Shown here one piece after another: positions 1-6,955 of a DNA stretch of 14,300 bases. Under the pieces are notes generated by a model. It ran no database searches. It was not told the DNA's origin and was given only the letters and a program-made list of their open reading frames with translations. Each line of letters begins with the position of its first letter. Position 1 is the first letter of the stretch. The DNA lies in assembly GCA_937876865.1 (NCBI GenBank), contig CALEFF010000037.1:1-14300 (forward strand), given 5' to 3'. A program made the position numbers and the translations under genes. Source of the stretch: an uncultured Bacteroidales bacterium. Its GTDB lineage: Bacteria; Bacteroidota; Bacteroidia; Bacteroidales; P3.

Positions 1-138
1 CCAAGTATTGATTTATAACAATCAATTGCTTTATCAAAAGCTCCTGATTTATAATACTCTACAGCTAAATCATTCAATTCTCCAACCGTCTTTTCTTGTG
101 CAAAAATGGAAAAAAAACAACTAAAGAAAAGAAAGCAT
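1..138 (-). CDS. TPR-repeat protein, N-terminal fragment (runs off the left edge, start disrupted)
   Basis: The minus-strand frame open from 137 to the window edge encodes a tetratricopeptide-type helix pair: after AQEKTVGELN come LAVEYYKSGAFDKAIDCY-like residues matching the TPR consensus (small residues at helix contacts, Y-x-x-G-x-F, A-x-x-x-Y). TPR proteins act as protein-protein scaffolds. Before AQEK lies a hydrophobic run ending IFAQ, which resembles a Bacteroidota signal peptide cleaved after Ala, so an exported protein is likely. No normal start serves this frame: it is closed by TGA at 138-140. An ATG at 136-138 sits in another frame, reads MLSFL and stops at TAG (121-123); skipping one base after MLSF would join it to FSCFFSIFAQEK. 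The hydrophobic run is also antisense to Lys/Glu codons of the facing gene, so it may be fortuitous. The TPR part is fairly secure; the start is not. Confidence 0.55.
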
Positions 139-587
139 CAAAATTAGGTTCTTTCTTAAAAAAAACAGTGGAAGCAACAACTGGTTTAAACGTTTCTGAT
201 GAAATTTATATGACACAAGAGAATAATAAATTGATTGGTGAAGCGGATATTGGTTTTGTAGGCTGTTATGGCGACAGTAAAACGGGAAATGTTTATCTTG
301 TTTTGACTGTGAATTTCCATAATGATGATGGCAAATTTTCGTTAAGCATTCCGGCGGCTGTTTCTTCAAAAGGGAAAGTTTATAAGAATGATAAAAGTCT
401 TACTTTTGAAACGGTTAAAGGAGTGCCTGTTGAGTTAAATACAGAAAAAGCTCCAATAAAGAATGTTCCTGCAAGCCTTAAACATTTTGAAAGTATAAAA
501 ATATACACCCATTTAGTAGGAAGAATAGTTGAACACATATATCTACATAATGTGCCAATCCTTTGGGACGAAAAACCTGAGGAATAA
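96..587 (+). CDS. Conserved-looking protein of unknown family, 5' end uncertain
   Basis: I do not recognise this family. The frame encodes about 160 residues: a Lys-rich start (KKTTKEKKASK), an amphipathic segment LGSFLKKTVEATTGLN, then a probably beta-rich body with alternating hydrophobic residues such as VYLVLTVNF and FSLSIPAAV, ending in an acidic tail. Codon use looks like a real gene and the frame is uninterrupted to TAA at 585-587. The start is doubtful: position 96 is a TTG, the frame upstream is open only to a stop at 66-68, and the ATG at 107 is one frame off. One extra A in the run of eight A at 110-117 would fuse that ATG to the frame as MEKKTTKEKK. An in-frame ATG at 210 would drop the well-formed helix. 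The upstream part may have been lost at the junction with the TPR gene. Confidence 0.6.
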   Translation: MCKNGKKTTKEKKASKLGSFLKKTVEATTGLNVSDEIYMTQENNKLIGEADIGFVGCYGDSKTGNVYLVLTVNFHNDDGKFSLSIPAAVSSKGKVYKNDKSLTFETVKGVPVELNTEKAPIKNVPASLKHFESIKIYTHLVGRIVEHIYLHNVPILWDEKPEE

Positions 588-602
588 TTTTATTAAATTT
601 AG

Positions 603-646
603 AAGCGAGGGGAACGATGCTTTATAACCGTTCAATAAAACTATGA
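603..646 (+). promoter_or_regulatory. Possible leader mini-ORF with Shine-Dalgarno-like site before the lipoprotein gene
   Basis: A purine-rich GAGGGG (607-612) lies four bases before an ATG at 617 that opens nine codons (MLYNRSIKL) and ends in a TGA (644-646) overlapping the lipoprotein ATG (643-645) in an ATGA arrangement. GAACG (612-616) and CGTTC (629-633) could pair and place the mini-ORF start in the loop. Such a Shine-Dalgarno-like site is unusual in this window. The layout would allow translational coupling, but chance is quite possible for so short a frame. Confidence 0.25.
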
Positions 647-936
647 AAAAAATAGTAATTTGTTTAGCAGCATTGCCATTTGTATTTGCATCTTGCGGAG
701 GAGCTTTGAGCGAACCAAAGGGAATTTGTGAAGAATGTGAAAAAGCTTATAAAGACATCACAGATGTTAAAGAGTTGCAAGAAAAACACTGGGATTGCTC
801 AGAAAAAGTTGCTGGTTGGTATTTGTCAAACAAAGAAGTTGCTACTGAACACGAAGCAGAAATTAAAGCAATGACAGAAAAATTAAACGAAGCCTTCAAA
901 GCAAGAAAAAAAGAACTTAAAGAAGCAGAAAAATAG
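643..936 (+). CDS. Small predicted lipoprotein, helical, unknown function
   Basis: This 97-residue protein starts with a clear SPII signal: MKK, a hydrophobic core (IVICLAALPFVF) and the lipobox-like FASC, giving a lipidated Cys18 and anchoring in an envelope membrane. The mature part is short and charged, with a CxxC pair (C29, C32) and a lone C52, then a Lys/Glu-rich helix from about residue 63 to the end that could form a coiled coil. I know no function for it. It lies 55 bases after the preceding gene and may share its transcript; a hairpin terminator follows 26 bases downstream. The three mature cysteines could bind metal or form disulfides, but no conserved domain is recognisable. The coding call is firm because of the signal peptide. 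Confidence 0.8.
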   Translation: MKKIVICLAALPFVFASCGGALSEPKGICEECEKAYKDITDVKELQEKHWDCSEKVAGWYLSNKEVATEHEAEIKAMTEKLNEAFKARKKELKEAEK

Positions 937-962
937 TTAGTTCTATTTTTCTAACTCAAAGA

Positions 963-1015
963 AAAACGCTCGCAAGTCTTAGTTTTATTCAGACAAACGA
1001 GCGTTTTGTTTTTTT
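963..1015. terminator. Bidirectional intrinsic terminator between convergent genes
   Basis: A perfect 10-base stem pairs 963-972 (AAAACGCTCG) with 998-1007 (CGAGCGTTTT). Inside the 25-base loop a second short stem pairs GTCT (976-979) with AGAC (991-994). A T-rich tract follows on the plus strand (to 1015). On the minus strand the stem is followed by TTTTTCTTTG, so it can also stop the operon ending at 1036. It sits exactly between the two convergent stop codons. Confidence 0.85.
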
Positions 1016-1035
1016 ATTTCTTTGTTTTCTTTTTC

Positions 1036-1836
1036 TTATTCAAAGAGTCGTTTTACTATTCGGCTCATTTTGTCGCCGGCTTTGTTGACTCCTTCCAAAA
1101 CTTCTTCGTGTGTGCATTCTGCAATGGCGTTTGGATTAAATACATTGCTGATAACCGACATTCCAAGAACGTTTAAATTGCTGTGAGAGGCGACTATTAC
1201 TTCTGGAACGGTGCTCATACCGATTGCATCTGCACCTATGGTTCTGAAAAACTTATATTCTGCCGGGGTTTCAAAGCTTGGCCCTGTTGTTGCAAGGTAA
1301 ACGCCCTCTTGAAGCGAGATATTTTCTTCCTTTGCTATGATTTTTGCTTTTTCTCTTAGGTCTTGGCTGTAGATTGTACTCATTGAAGGAAAGCGTGTGC
1401 CTAATTCTTCAAAGTTTTTGCCTATTAGTGGATTTGGCATTTGGTTTATGTGGTCTTTTATAAGCATTATATCGCCTACTTTAAAGTCTGGGTTTACTCC
1501 TCCTGCGGCATTTGTTACGATTAGTGTGTGTATGTCTAAGGCTTTCATAACTCTGATTGGGAAAGTAACCTCTTGCATTGTGTATCCTTCGTAATAGTGA
1601 AAGCGTCCTTGCATACAAACAACTCTTTTGCCTCCTATTGTACCAAAAACCAACATTCCTTTGTGGCCTTTAACGGTTGATTGAGGAAAATGAGGAATTT
1701 GTCCATAGGGGATAGTGGTTTCTACCTCTAAGTTATCGACAAAATTACTTAATCCACTACCTAAAACTATTCCTACTTCGCATTGCGAGGTGTATTGCAA
1801 TAAATATTCTTTTGCTTCTTTGATTTTATTTAACAT
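1036..1836 (-). CDS. punA: Purine nucleoside phosphorylase (trimeric, class I)
   Basis: Cytosolic enzyme of purine salvage: it splits inosine, guanosine or their deoxy forms with phosphate to give free base and (deoxy)ribose 1-phosphate. The 266 residues match the trimeric family in length and order: phosphate loop GSGLS (26-30), KGHKG (56-60), QGRFHYYEG (76-84), TNAAGG (108-113), GPSFETPAE (185-193) and GADAIGMSTVPEV (201-213). Compared with human PNP, the base-binding Glu201, Met219 and Asn243 fall on E189, M207 and N231 at a constant offset of 12; His86 corresponds to H80. Its ATG (1834-1836) overlaps the lpxK stop by 11 bases, so it is the last gene of the operon and probably translationally coupled. 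The active-site Asn suggests preference for 6-oxopurines, as in other trimeric enzymes (inference). Confidence 0.95.
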   Translation of the reverse strand: MLNKIKEAKEYLLQYTSQCEVGIVLGSGLSNFVDNLEVETTIPYGQIPHFPQSTVKGHKGMLVFGTIGGKRVVCMQGRFHYYEGYTMQEVTFPIRVMKALDIHTLIVTNAAGGVNPDFKVGDIMLIKDHINQMPNPLIGKNFEELGTRFPSMSTIYSQDLREKAKIIAKEENISLQEGVYLATTGPSFETPAEYKFFRTIGADAIGMSTVPEVIVASHSNLNVLGMSVISNVFNPNAIAECTHEEVLEGVNKAGDKMSRIVKRLFE

Positions 1837-2812
1837 CTTCTTGTATTGTTTTTTCTATTAATTGATTGTTTTCTCCGTATTGATGAACTTCTATATCTAT
1901 TGGTAGGACATAAATATCTGCCTCAAAGTCTTGTAGTCGCATTGCATCTTTTTCTGTTGTTAGGAGTATGGTATTTGATGATGAAAACTTATTATAGCGA
2001 TTTTTTATTTGGATTTTGTCTTTTTCGGTAAAGTTGTGATGATCGGAAAAAGTAATAGTATCTACTACTTGTGTTATTGAGTTTAGGTATTCTATAATAT
2101 GTTGATTGTTTGCTATGCCGGTTAAAAGCAATACTTTGTAATCCGATAGGTTTATTTGATTTTCTTTGTTCTTTATATGATATGGTAGTTTATAGACTAT
2201 GTTTGAAAAAAATATTTTTTGATGAGGTAGGGGTTTTAGTTTAAGAACAAAATCTTGTTTCTGCTTTTCGCTTAGCGGAGGACACTTTGTAACTACGATA
2301 TATGAGGCTCGTTTGTATCCTTTGCGATATTCTCTTAGTCTTCCGTAGGGAATTACTCTGTCTTTAAAGAAAGGTCTATTGTATTCTGTCAGTAGTATGT
2401 TTATATCTCTATTTATATAACGGTGTTGATAGGCATCGTCTAAGATTATAAGATTTGTTTTAGGGGAGTTTTTGAGTATGTTTTCTACGCCTTTGTTTCT
2501 CTCTTCGCATACTGCTACAAATGTATTAGGGTTGCGTTTATAGATTAGCAAAGGTTCATCTCCTACCTCGGAGGCTGAGTGATGAGGTTGCAAATGTATG
2601 AATCCTTTCGTTTTTCTTCCATATCCACGAGAGAGAATTGCTAAATTAAAATAAGGAGATAATGCTTTTATTAGATATTCTACAAAAGGAGTTTTGCCTG
2701 TTCCTCCAACTCTGATGTTTCCTACTGATATTATTTTAACAGAGTGGGATTTTTGTTCAATTATTCCGCAATCGAATAATTTATTTCTTAGATATGTAAT
2801 TACTCCGTACAT
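1826..2812 (-). CDS. lpxK: Tetraacyldisaccharide 4'-kinase (lipid A biosynthesis)
   Basis: LpxK phosphorylates the 4' position of the tetraacyldisaccharide 1-phosphate to make lipid IVA, on the cytoplasmic face of the inner membrane, so the organism makes lipid A. The 328-residue protein has the expected size. Near the N-terminus is the diagnostic P-loop SVGNIRVGGTGKTPFV (Walker A at 31-42), followed by SRGYGRKT and GDEPLLI, then ILDDAYQHR, where the DDAYQH stretch is the family's second metal/nucleotide motif. The N-terminal stretch before the P-loop (MYGVITYLRNKLFDCG) is the usual amphipathic membrane-contact helix. It starts only 3 bases after the stop of the Rieske-like lipoprotein gene and its end overlaps punA, so it is embedded in the operon. 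No missing residues were noticed. Confidence 0.95.
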   Translation of the reverse strand: MYGVITYLRNKLFDCGIIEQKSHSVKIISVGNIRVGGTGKTPFVEYLIKALSPYFNLAILSRGYGRKTKGFIHLQPHHSASEVGDEPLLIYKRNPNTFVAVCEERNKGVENILKNSPKTNLIILDDAYQHRYINRDINILLTEYNRPFFKDRVIPYGRLREYRKGYKRASYIVVTKCPPLSEKQKQDFVLKLKPLPHQKIFFSNIVYKLPYHIKNKENQINLSDYKVLLLTGIANNQHIIEYLNSITQVVDTITFSDHHNFTEKDKIQIKNRYNKFSSSNTILLTTEKDAMRLQDFEADIYVLPIDIEVHQYGENNQLIEKTIQEDVK

Positions 2813-2815
2813 ATT

Positions 2816-3241
2816 CTATTTACAATTGCTTACCCATAGATAAGTGCCATCAAAAAAACTACAATAGGAATAAAGTAATCTTTTAGAATAACTGCCCTCT
2901 ACGGGAGAACCATCATAATATATGTATTGCGATTTGCATTCCGGACAATGCAATAATACATTGTTTGTTGTATCTACGTAAAGGCGTCCGTTACAATCCT
3001 TAGCTACGCAACTACGTTCAAAAGTTATAAACTCGTCCCAAGATTTGCGAAAAACAACTACGCCTCTGTATCCTCCCTCGAAGTATTCCCAACCACGATT
3101 GCCATAGTTTAAGTTAAAATATTCTGCACTATCGGGGTCTATATAAAAGTTTACATATCCATAATCAAAGGTATCTTCGCACGAGGTAAAGATAAAACTA
3201 ATGCTTAATAGTCCTAAGATTATGGATATGTGCTTTTTCAT
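2816..3241 (-). CDS. Rieske-like lipoprotein with four cysteines in place of Cys/His ligands
   Basis: A 141-residue lipoprotein: MKK, a hydrophobic core and lipobox FTSC give lipidated Cys21, followed by acidic EDTFD, which in Bacteroidota can act as an export signal to the cell surface (inference). The body resembles small Rieske-fold proteins common in this phylum: a region around GGYRGVVVFRKSWDEF (about 56-71), a first metal loop with C78 and C83, a second with C99 and C102 (HCPEC), then DGSPVEG (110-116), the conserved turn after the second loop. True Rieske proteins bind [2Fe-2S] through C-x-H and C-x2-H; here both His positions are absent, leaving four Cys, so zinc or a different cluster is possible. 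The precise function is unknown. It lies 13 bases after the glutaminyl-cyclase-like gene and 3 before lpxK, in the same operon. Confidence 0.8.
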   Translation of the reverse strand: MKKHISIILGLLSISFIFTSCEDTFDYGYVNFYIDPDSAEYFNLNYGNRGWEYFEGGYRGVVVFRKSWDEFITFERSCVAKDCNGRLYVDTTNNVLLHCPECKSQYIYYDGSPVEGSYSKRLLYSYCSFFDGTYLWVSNCK

Positions 3242-3254
3242 ATCAAAGAAACGT

Positions 3255-4247
3255 TTATTGGTTTGAGAATATTGTAGTTAGGCAAACATCTCCTACTATT
3301 TTCAAACTTTCTTTGCTGATATTTTCCATATTGTCTTGCATTGTGTGCCAAAAAGGGAAGAAACTACATGTTGGATCGTTTTGTACTATGTCTATCATAG
3401 GGATTTTTGCATACATATTCACCCAATGATGATCGTCCATTATAGGATAAGTTTTTTCATTTATGAATATATTTGAATATCCCTTTGCTGCGGCAATATC
3501 CCATACTTTATTCATAATAGAAGATGCATAGTGCATAGACAAACCCTCTTTTGTAAATCGTAAATTCTTGTATCCTACCATATCAAGCAAGATTCCATAG
3601 TTGGCAGTGTAGAAAGGGTAGTGAGGAGTCTTGCTCCAATGTTGTGAACCCAAACACCAATCGCTTTGATCCTCTACATCGCTTTCTGCCCATGAAGGAG
3701 TGCCTTGATCTTCTAAGTCAAAAAATATAATATCTACACCTTGTGAGTTTTCTTTTTGGCGAAATACTCTTGCAATTTCCATTAAAACGCCAACTCCACT
3801 CGCACCATCGTTTGCTCCATCTATGGCTTTTTTGTGATTTTCTTCATTTGGGTCTTCGTCTGCCCAAAGTCTGCTATCCCAATGTGCGGCTAAAACTACT
3901 CTGTCTGAGGCTTGTGGATTGAAACTCGCTATAATGTTTCTGCCTTCAACATTTGTTCCGTCCCACAGTTTAGAAGAAAATGTTTGTACATAGACTGTGT
4001 CGGCGTATTGTTTCATAAAATTGATTAAATAGTCGCCACAGAGTTGTGAGGCTTTACTCATAGGTGTTCTTGGCCCAAAATCGCATTGTGCTTTTACGTA
4101 AGAGTATGCCGAATCTGCATTAAAGGCAGGTGTTTCTATGTTTGTGTAGTTAGGTTGAGTGATTTGGGTTTCTGTTTCACTCTTTTTGCAAGATAGAAAG
4201 CCCAAAATCAACACAAATATTATGAATATATTTAGTTTATTTCCCAT
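3255..4247 (-). CDS. Glutaminyl-peptide cyclotransferase-like M28-family lipoprotein
   Basis: Predicted periplasmic lipoprotein (lipobox FLSC, Cys20) with a single-zinc M28-type fold, most like animal-type (type II) glutaminyl cyclases, which turn N-terminal Gln of exported proteins into pyroglutamate. Motifs in order: AHWDSR (121-126), DGANDGASG (143-151) with zinc ligand D147, FFDLED (175-180) with general base E179 and zinc ligand D180, LDMVG (221-225) with D222, and FWHTMQDN (299-306) with zinc ligand H301 and its preceding Trp. These match human QC Asp159, Glu201/Glu202, Asp248 and Trp329/His330; Asp instead of Glu at the second ligand is the bacterial version. An aminopeptidase is the alternative, but the one-zinc set and WHT motif favour cyclase. 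The ATG lies inside the last codons of cysS (16-base overlap), indicating coupled expression. Confidence 0.88.
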   Translation of the reverse strand: MGNKLNIFIIFVLILGFLSCKKSETETQITQPNYTNIETPAFNADSAYSYVKAQCDFGPRTPMSKASQLCGDYLINFMKQYADTVYVQTFSSKLWDGTNVEGRNIIASFNPQASDRVVLAAHWDSRLWADEDPNEENHKKAIDGANDGASGVGVLMEIARVFRQKENSQGVDIIFFDLEDQGTPSWAESDVEDQSDWCLGSQHWSKTPHYPFYTANYGILLDMVGYKNLRFTKEGLSMHYASSIMNKVWDIAAAKGYSNIFINEKTYPIMDDHHWVNMYAKIPMIDIVQNDPTCSFFPFWHTMQDNMENISKESLKIVGDVCLTTIFSNQ

Positions 4248-5710
4248 TTTGCTCCGTCTTTTCCGTCTTTGATTGTGATTCCTACTTCTGATAATCTATC
4301 TCTTATCATATCACTTTTTGCCCAATCTTTGTTTGCTCTTGCTTCTGCTCTCATTTCAGCGATTATACTCATCAAGCCTTCAATTACATTGCTGGTATTG
4401 TCGCTTTGTTCGCTCTTCATACCAAGTATTTCACTGAAAATGATTTCAAAGTTTTCTTTTAATGCAGTTTTGTCTTGTTCTGTGATTGTTTCTTTTTTGT
4501 CTGAGATTAGGTTTACTAAACGTGATATTTCAAACATATTAGCAATTACTACCGGTGTATTGAAATCATCGCACATTGCTTCCATACATTTTGTGAATAT
4601 TGCATTGAAATCAACGCTTGTTTTGTCTGAGGTTGGTAAGTTATTGATATTTCTTTGTGTTTCAAAGAGTTTTTTCATTCCTTTTTCGGCTGCTGATAGT
4701 GCTTCATTAGAAAAATCAAGTGTTGAACGATAATGTGCTTGCAAAATAAAGAAACGAATTGTCATAGGGCTATATGCTTTGTCTAATTTAGGGTGAGAAC
4801 CTGTGAAAAATTCGTTTAGGGTTATGAAGTTACCAAGACTTTTCCCCATTTTTTGACCTCCGATTGTTATCATATTGTTGTGTAACCAATATTTAGCAGG
4901 TTCGCAACCAAAGGCACATATTGATTGTGCAATTTCGCTTTCATGGTGAGGGAAAAGTAAGTCTAATCCTCCTCCATGTATGTCAAATTTTTCTCCAAGG
5001 TACTTTCTGCTCATTGCAGTGCACTCTAAATGCCAGCCAGGAAAGCCATCGCTCCAAGGAGATGGCCAACGCATTATGTGTTCTGGTGAGGCTTTTTTCC
5101 AAAGTGCGAAGTCGGCAGGATTTCTCTTTTCTTCTTGTCCGTCAAGCTCACGTGTGTTAGCTATCATTTCTTCAATAACTCTATTAGATAATACTCCGTA
5201 TTTGTGAGTGTCGTTATTGTATTTCAAAACGTCAAAATAAACACTGCCATTGCTTATATAAGCATAGCCGTTCTCTAATAATCTTTCTACAATTTGTATT
5301 TGGTCAATGATATGTCCTGTTGCTGTTGGTTGAATGCTTGGACGTAAAATATTCATTGAATCCATTGCTTCAAGATACCTTTGAGTATAGTGTTGTGCAA
5401 CTTCCATTGGTTCTAATTGTTCCAATCTTGCTTTTTTTGCAATCTTGTCTTCTCCGCTGTCTGCATCGTTTTCCAAGTGCCCAACGTCTGTTATATTTCT
5501 AACATATCTTACTTTGTATCCCATATATTTTAGAAAACGAAAAACAGTGTCAAAAGTTAATGCTGCTCTTGCGTGTCCTAAGTGTGCATCTCCATAAACT
5601 GTTGGTCCGCAAACATACATTCCAACAAAAGGAGCGTTTATTGCTTGAAATTCTTCTTTGTTTCTACTAAGCGTATTATAAACTACTAATTTTTTTGTAT
5701 TCTCTATCAT
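4232..5710 (-). CDS. cysS: Cysteinyl-tRNA synthetase
   Basis: CysRS activates cysteine with ATP and loads it on tRNA-Cys in the cytosol. The 492-residue protein is full length. The class I signature is HLGH (43-46) and the KMSKS loop is KMGKS (287-291). The zinc site that selects cysteine is complete: C34, C230, H255 and E259 correspond to E. coli Cys28, Cys209, His234 and Glu238, the last three at a constant offset of 21. WHLECTAMS (226-234) and HGGGLDLLFPHHE (245-257) are typical. The C-terminal third holds the helical anticodon region, ending in the GITIKDGKDGAKWEIN-type tail common to CysRS. The Gly for Ser in KMGKS is a tolerated variant. It begins 19 bases after the permease stop, with no promoter box visible between, and overlaps the next gene. 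Confidence 0.97.
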   Translation of the reverse strand: MIENTKKLVVYNTLSRNKEEFQAINAPFVGMYVCGPTVYGDAHLGHARAALTFDTVFRFLKYMGYKVRYVRNITDVGHLENDADSGEDKIAKKARLEQLEPMEVAQHYTQRYLEAMDSMNILRPSIQPTATGHIIDQIQIVERLLENGYAYISNGSVYFDVLKYNNDTHKYGVLSNRVIEEMIANTRELDGQEEKRNPADFALWKKASPEHIMRWPSPWSDGFPGWHLECTAMSRKYLGEKFDIHGGGLDLLFPHHESEIAQSICAFGCEPAKYWLHNNMITIGGQKMGKSLGNFITLNEFFTGSHPKLDKAYSPMTIRFFILQAHYRSTLDFSNEALSAAEKGMKKLFETQRNINNLPTSDKTSVDFNAIFTKCMEAMCDDFNTPVVIANMFEISRLVNLISDKKETITEQDKTALKENFEIIFSEILGMKSEQSDNTSNVIEGLMSIIAEMRAEARANKDWAKSDMIRDRLSEVGITIKDGKDGAKWEIN

Positions 5711-5729
5711 AATATTTACTTTATTTCTA

Positions 5730-6944
5730 TTAGTTAAACTTTATTTTTCTTGACATTATTGCTGTGCATAAACAAGATATTATAACAACCATTGAAAATA
5801 TTGCTAATATATCTGTTATGTATATTTTGATTGGAAAACTATCTACTATGAAAGAAGACCCCATTTTTATAATTCCGAAATGTTGTTGTAGCAAGCAAAA
5901 TATTATTCCTAAAATTAGTCCGCATATCATTCCTATTACACTCATCATTACTCCATTTATGAAAAATATTGAGCGAATATCTTTTTTTGTTGCACCCATT
6001 GTTCGCAGTATCATTATGTCTTTTTTCTTTATCATAATGAGTAAAGACAATGCTCCCATAATATTAAAACTTGCAATAAATATAATGAATCCTAAAATTA
6101 TATATACTGCTAATTTTTCTGCTTTTACTACTTTGTAATAAACGGGATCTTGTTCTAATCGATTTTTCACAACATAGGTTTTAGGAATAATTTTTTCTAT
6201 TTCGCTTCTTACTTTTTCTGTTTTTTCAGAGTCTTTAAGTTTAATATTAAGACTACTTGCTTGATTTGGTAATAATTCCAATAAATTTTGTGCAAAAGAA
6301 AGAGGAACTATTGCTACATTATCGTCAATCTCACTTCGAGTCATAAAACTTCCCGAAAACAAGGCTTTACTTATGTTTAAATTATCCTCAGGTACTATAA
6401 CTGTTGTTGGATTCTTTTTTGGAATGCAAAATTGTATAGGAATATTGTGTTTTTCTGCACCTTGATAAAGCGACATTTTTAACATGAGCGAATAACCCAA
6501 AATACAATTAGGTTTTCCATTAGTATAAAGCGAGGTATTTCCTATTTGCATTGTTGTATCTATATTGGAAATTTTGAAAAATTCATCTTCTACTCCATAC
6601 ATATCAACAATGCTTTGAGTATTTTCAAAAGAAATAAGTACTGATTCTTTAATTACGGGCGTTATTGCTTGTACTTGTTTAATAGATTCTATTTGTTTTG
6701 TCTTTATTTCTTCAAGATTGATAACTTTTCCCTTGTTTGGCTCTATTATTAAGTCGGGATTAGAATAACTAAGCATATCCGAAGCAAGGGAAGTAAAGCC
6801 GTTGAAAACTGAAAGCACAATAAGCAATGCCATAGTTACAACTCCTACACCGATAAGAGAGATTAAAGATATTATGTTAATAACTTTAAGTTCTTTCTTC
6901 GAGAAGAAATATCTCATCGCTATAAAGAAGCTGAATCGCATCAA
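5730..6944 (-). CDS. lolE: LolC/LolE-type ABC transporter permease (FtsX-like)
   Basis: This 404-residue inner-membrane protein has the four-helix layout of the lipoprotein-releasing permeases: one helix near the N-terminus (about 22-48), a large extracytoplasmic domain (about 50-270), and three helices near the C-terminus (about 275-303, 325-350, 372-396). The start FFIAMRYFFSKK and the cytoplasmic stretch KKKDIMILRTMGATKKDI between helices 2 and 3 are characteristic of LolC/E and FtsX-like permeases; the latter is the coupling contact with the ATPase. In the Lol system the complex extracts lipoproteins from the inner membrane for transfer to LolA. The ATPase LolD is not in the window, and LolC, LolE or a fused type cannot be told apart. 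It lies 11 bases after rbfA, a pairing I believe recurs in Bacteroidota, and 19 before cysS. Confidence 0.85.
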   Translation of the reverse strand: MMRFSFFIAMRYFFSKKELKVINIISLISLIGVGVVTMALLIVLSVFNGFTSLASDMLSYSNPDLIIEPNKGKVINLEEIKTKQIESIKQVQAITPVIKESVLISFENTQSIVDMYGVEDEFFKISNIDTTMQIGNTSLYTNGKPNCILGYSLMLKMSLYQGAEKHNIPIQFCIPKKNPTTVIVPEDNLNISKALFSGSFMTRSEIDDNVAIVPLSFAQNLLELLPNQASSLNIKLKDSEKTEKVRSEIEKIIPKTYVVKNRLEQDPVYYKVVKAEKLAVYIILGFIIFIASFNIMGALSLLIMIKKKDIMILRTMGATKKDIRSIFFINGVMMSVIGMICGLILGIIFCLLQQHFGIIKMGSSFIVDSFPIKIYITDILAIFSMVVIISCLCTAIMSRKIKFN

Positions 6945-6955
6945 AGAATATTTTT

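Noticed and set aside
121..369. 82-residue minus-strand frame ending MLSFL
   Set aside because: Antisense to the plus-strand gene at 96-587. Only its last ATG (136-138) is of interest, as a possible start of the TPR gene.
5711..5729. Separate promoter for cysS
   Set aside because: The 19-base gap is AT-rich but has no TAnnTTTG box on the minus strand, so read-through from rbfA is simpler.
4269..6138. Long plus-strand reading frames opposite cysS and the permease
   Set aside because: They are antisense to well-supported genes, rich in hydrophobic and Ser/Ile residues from reversed codons, and match no family.
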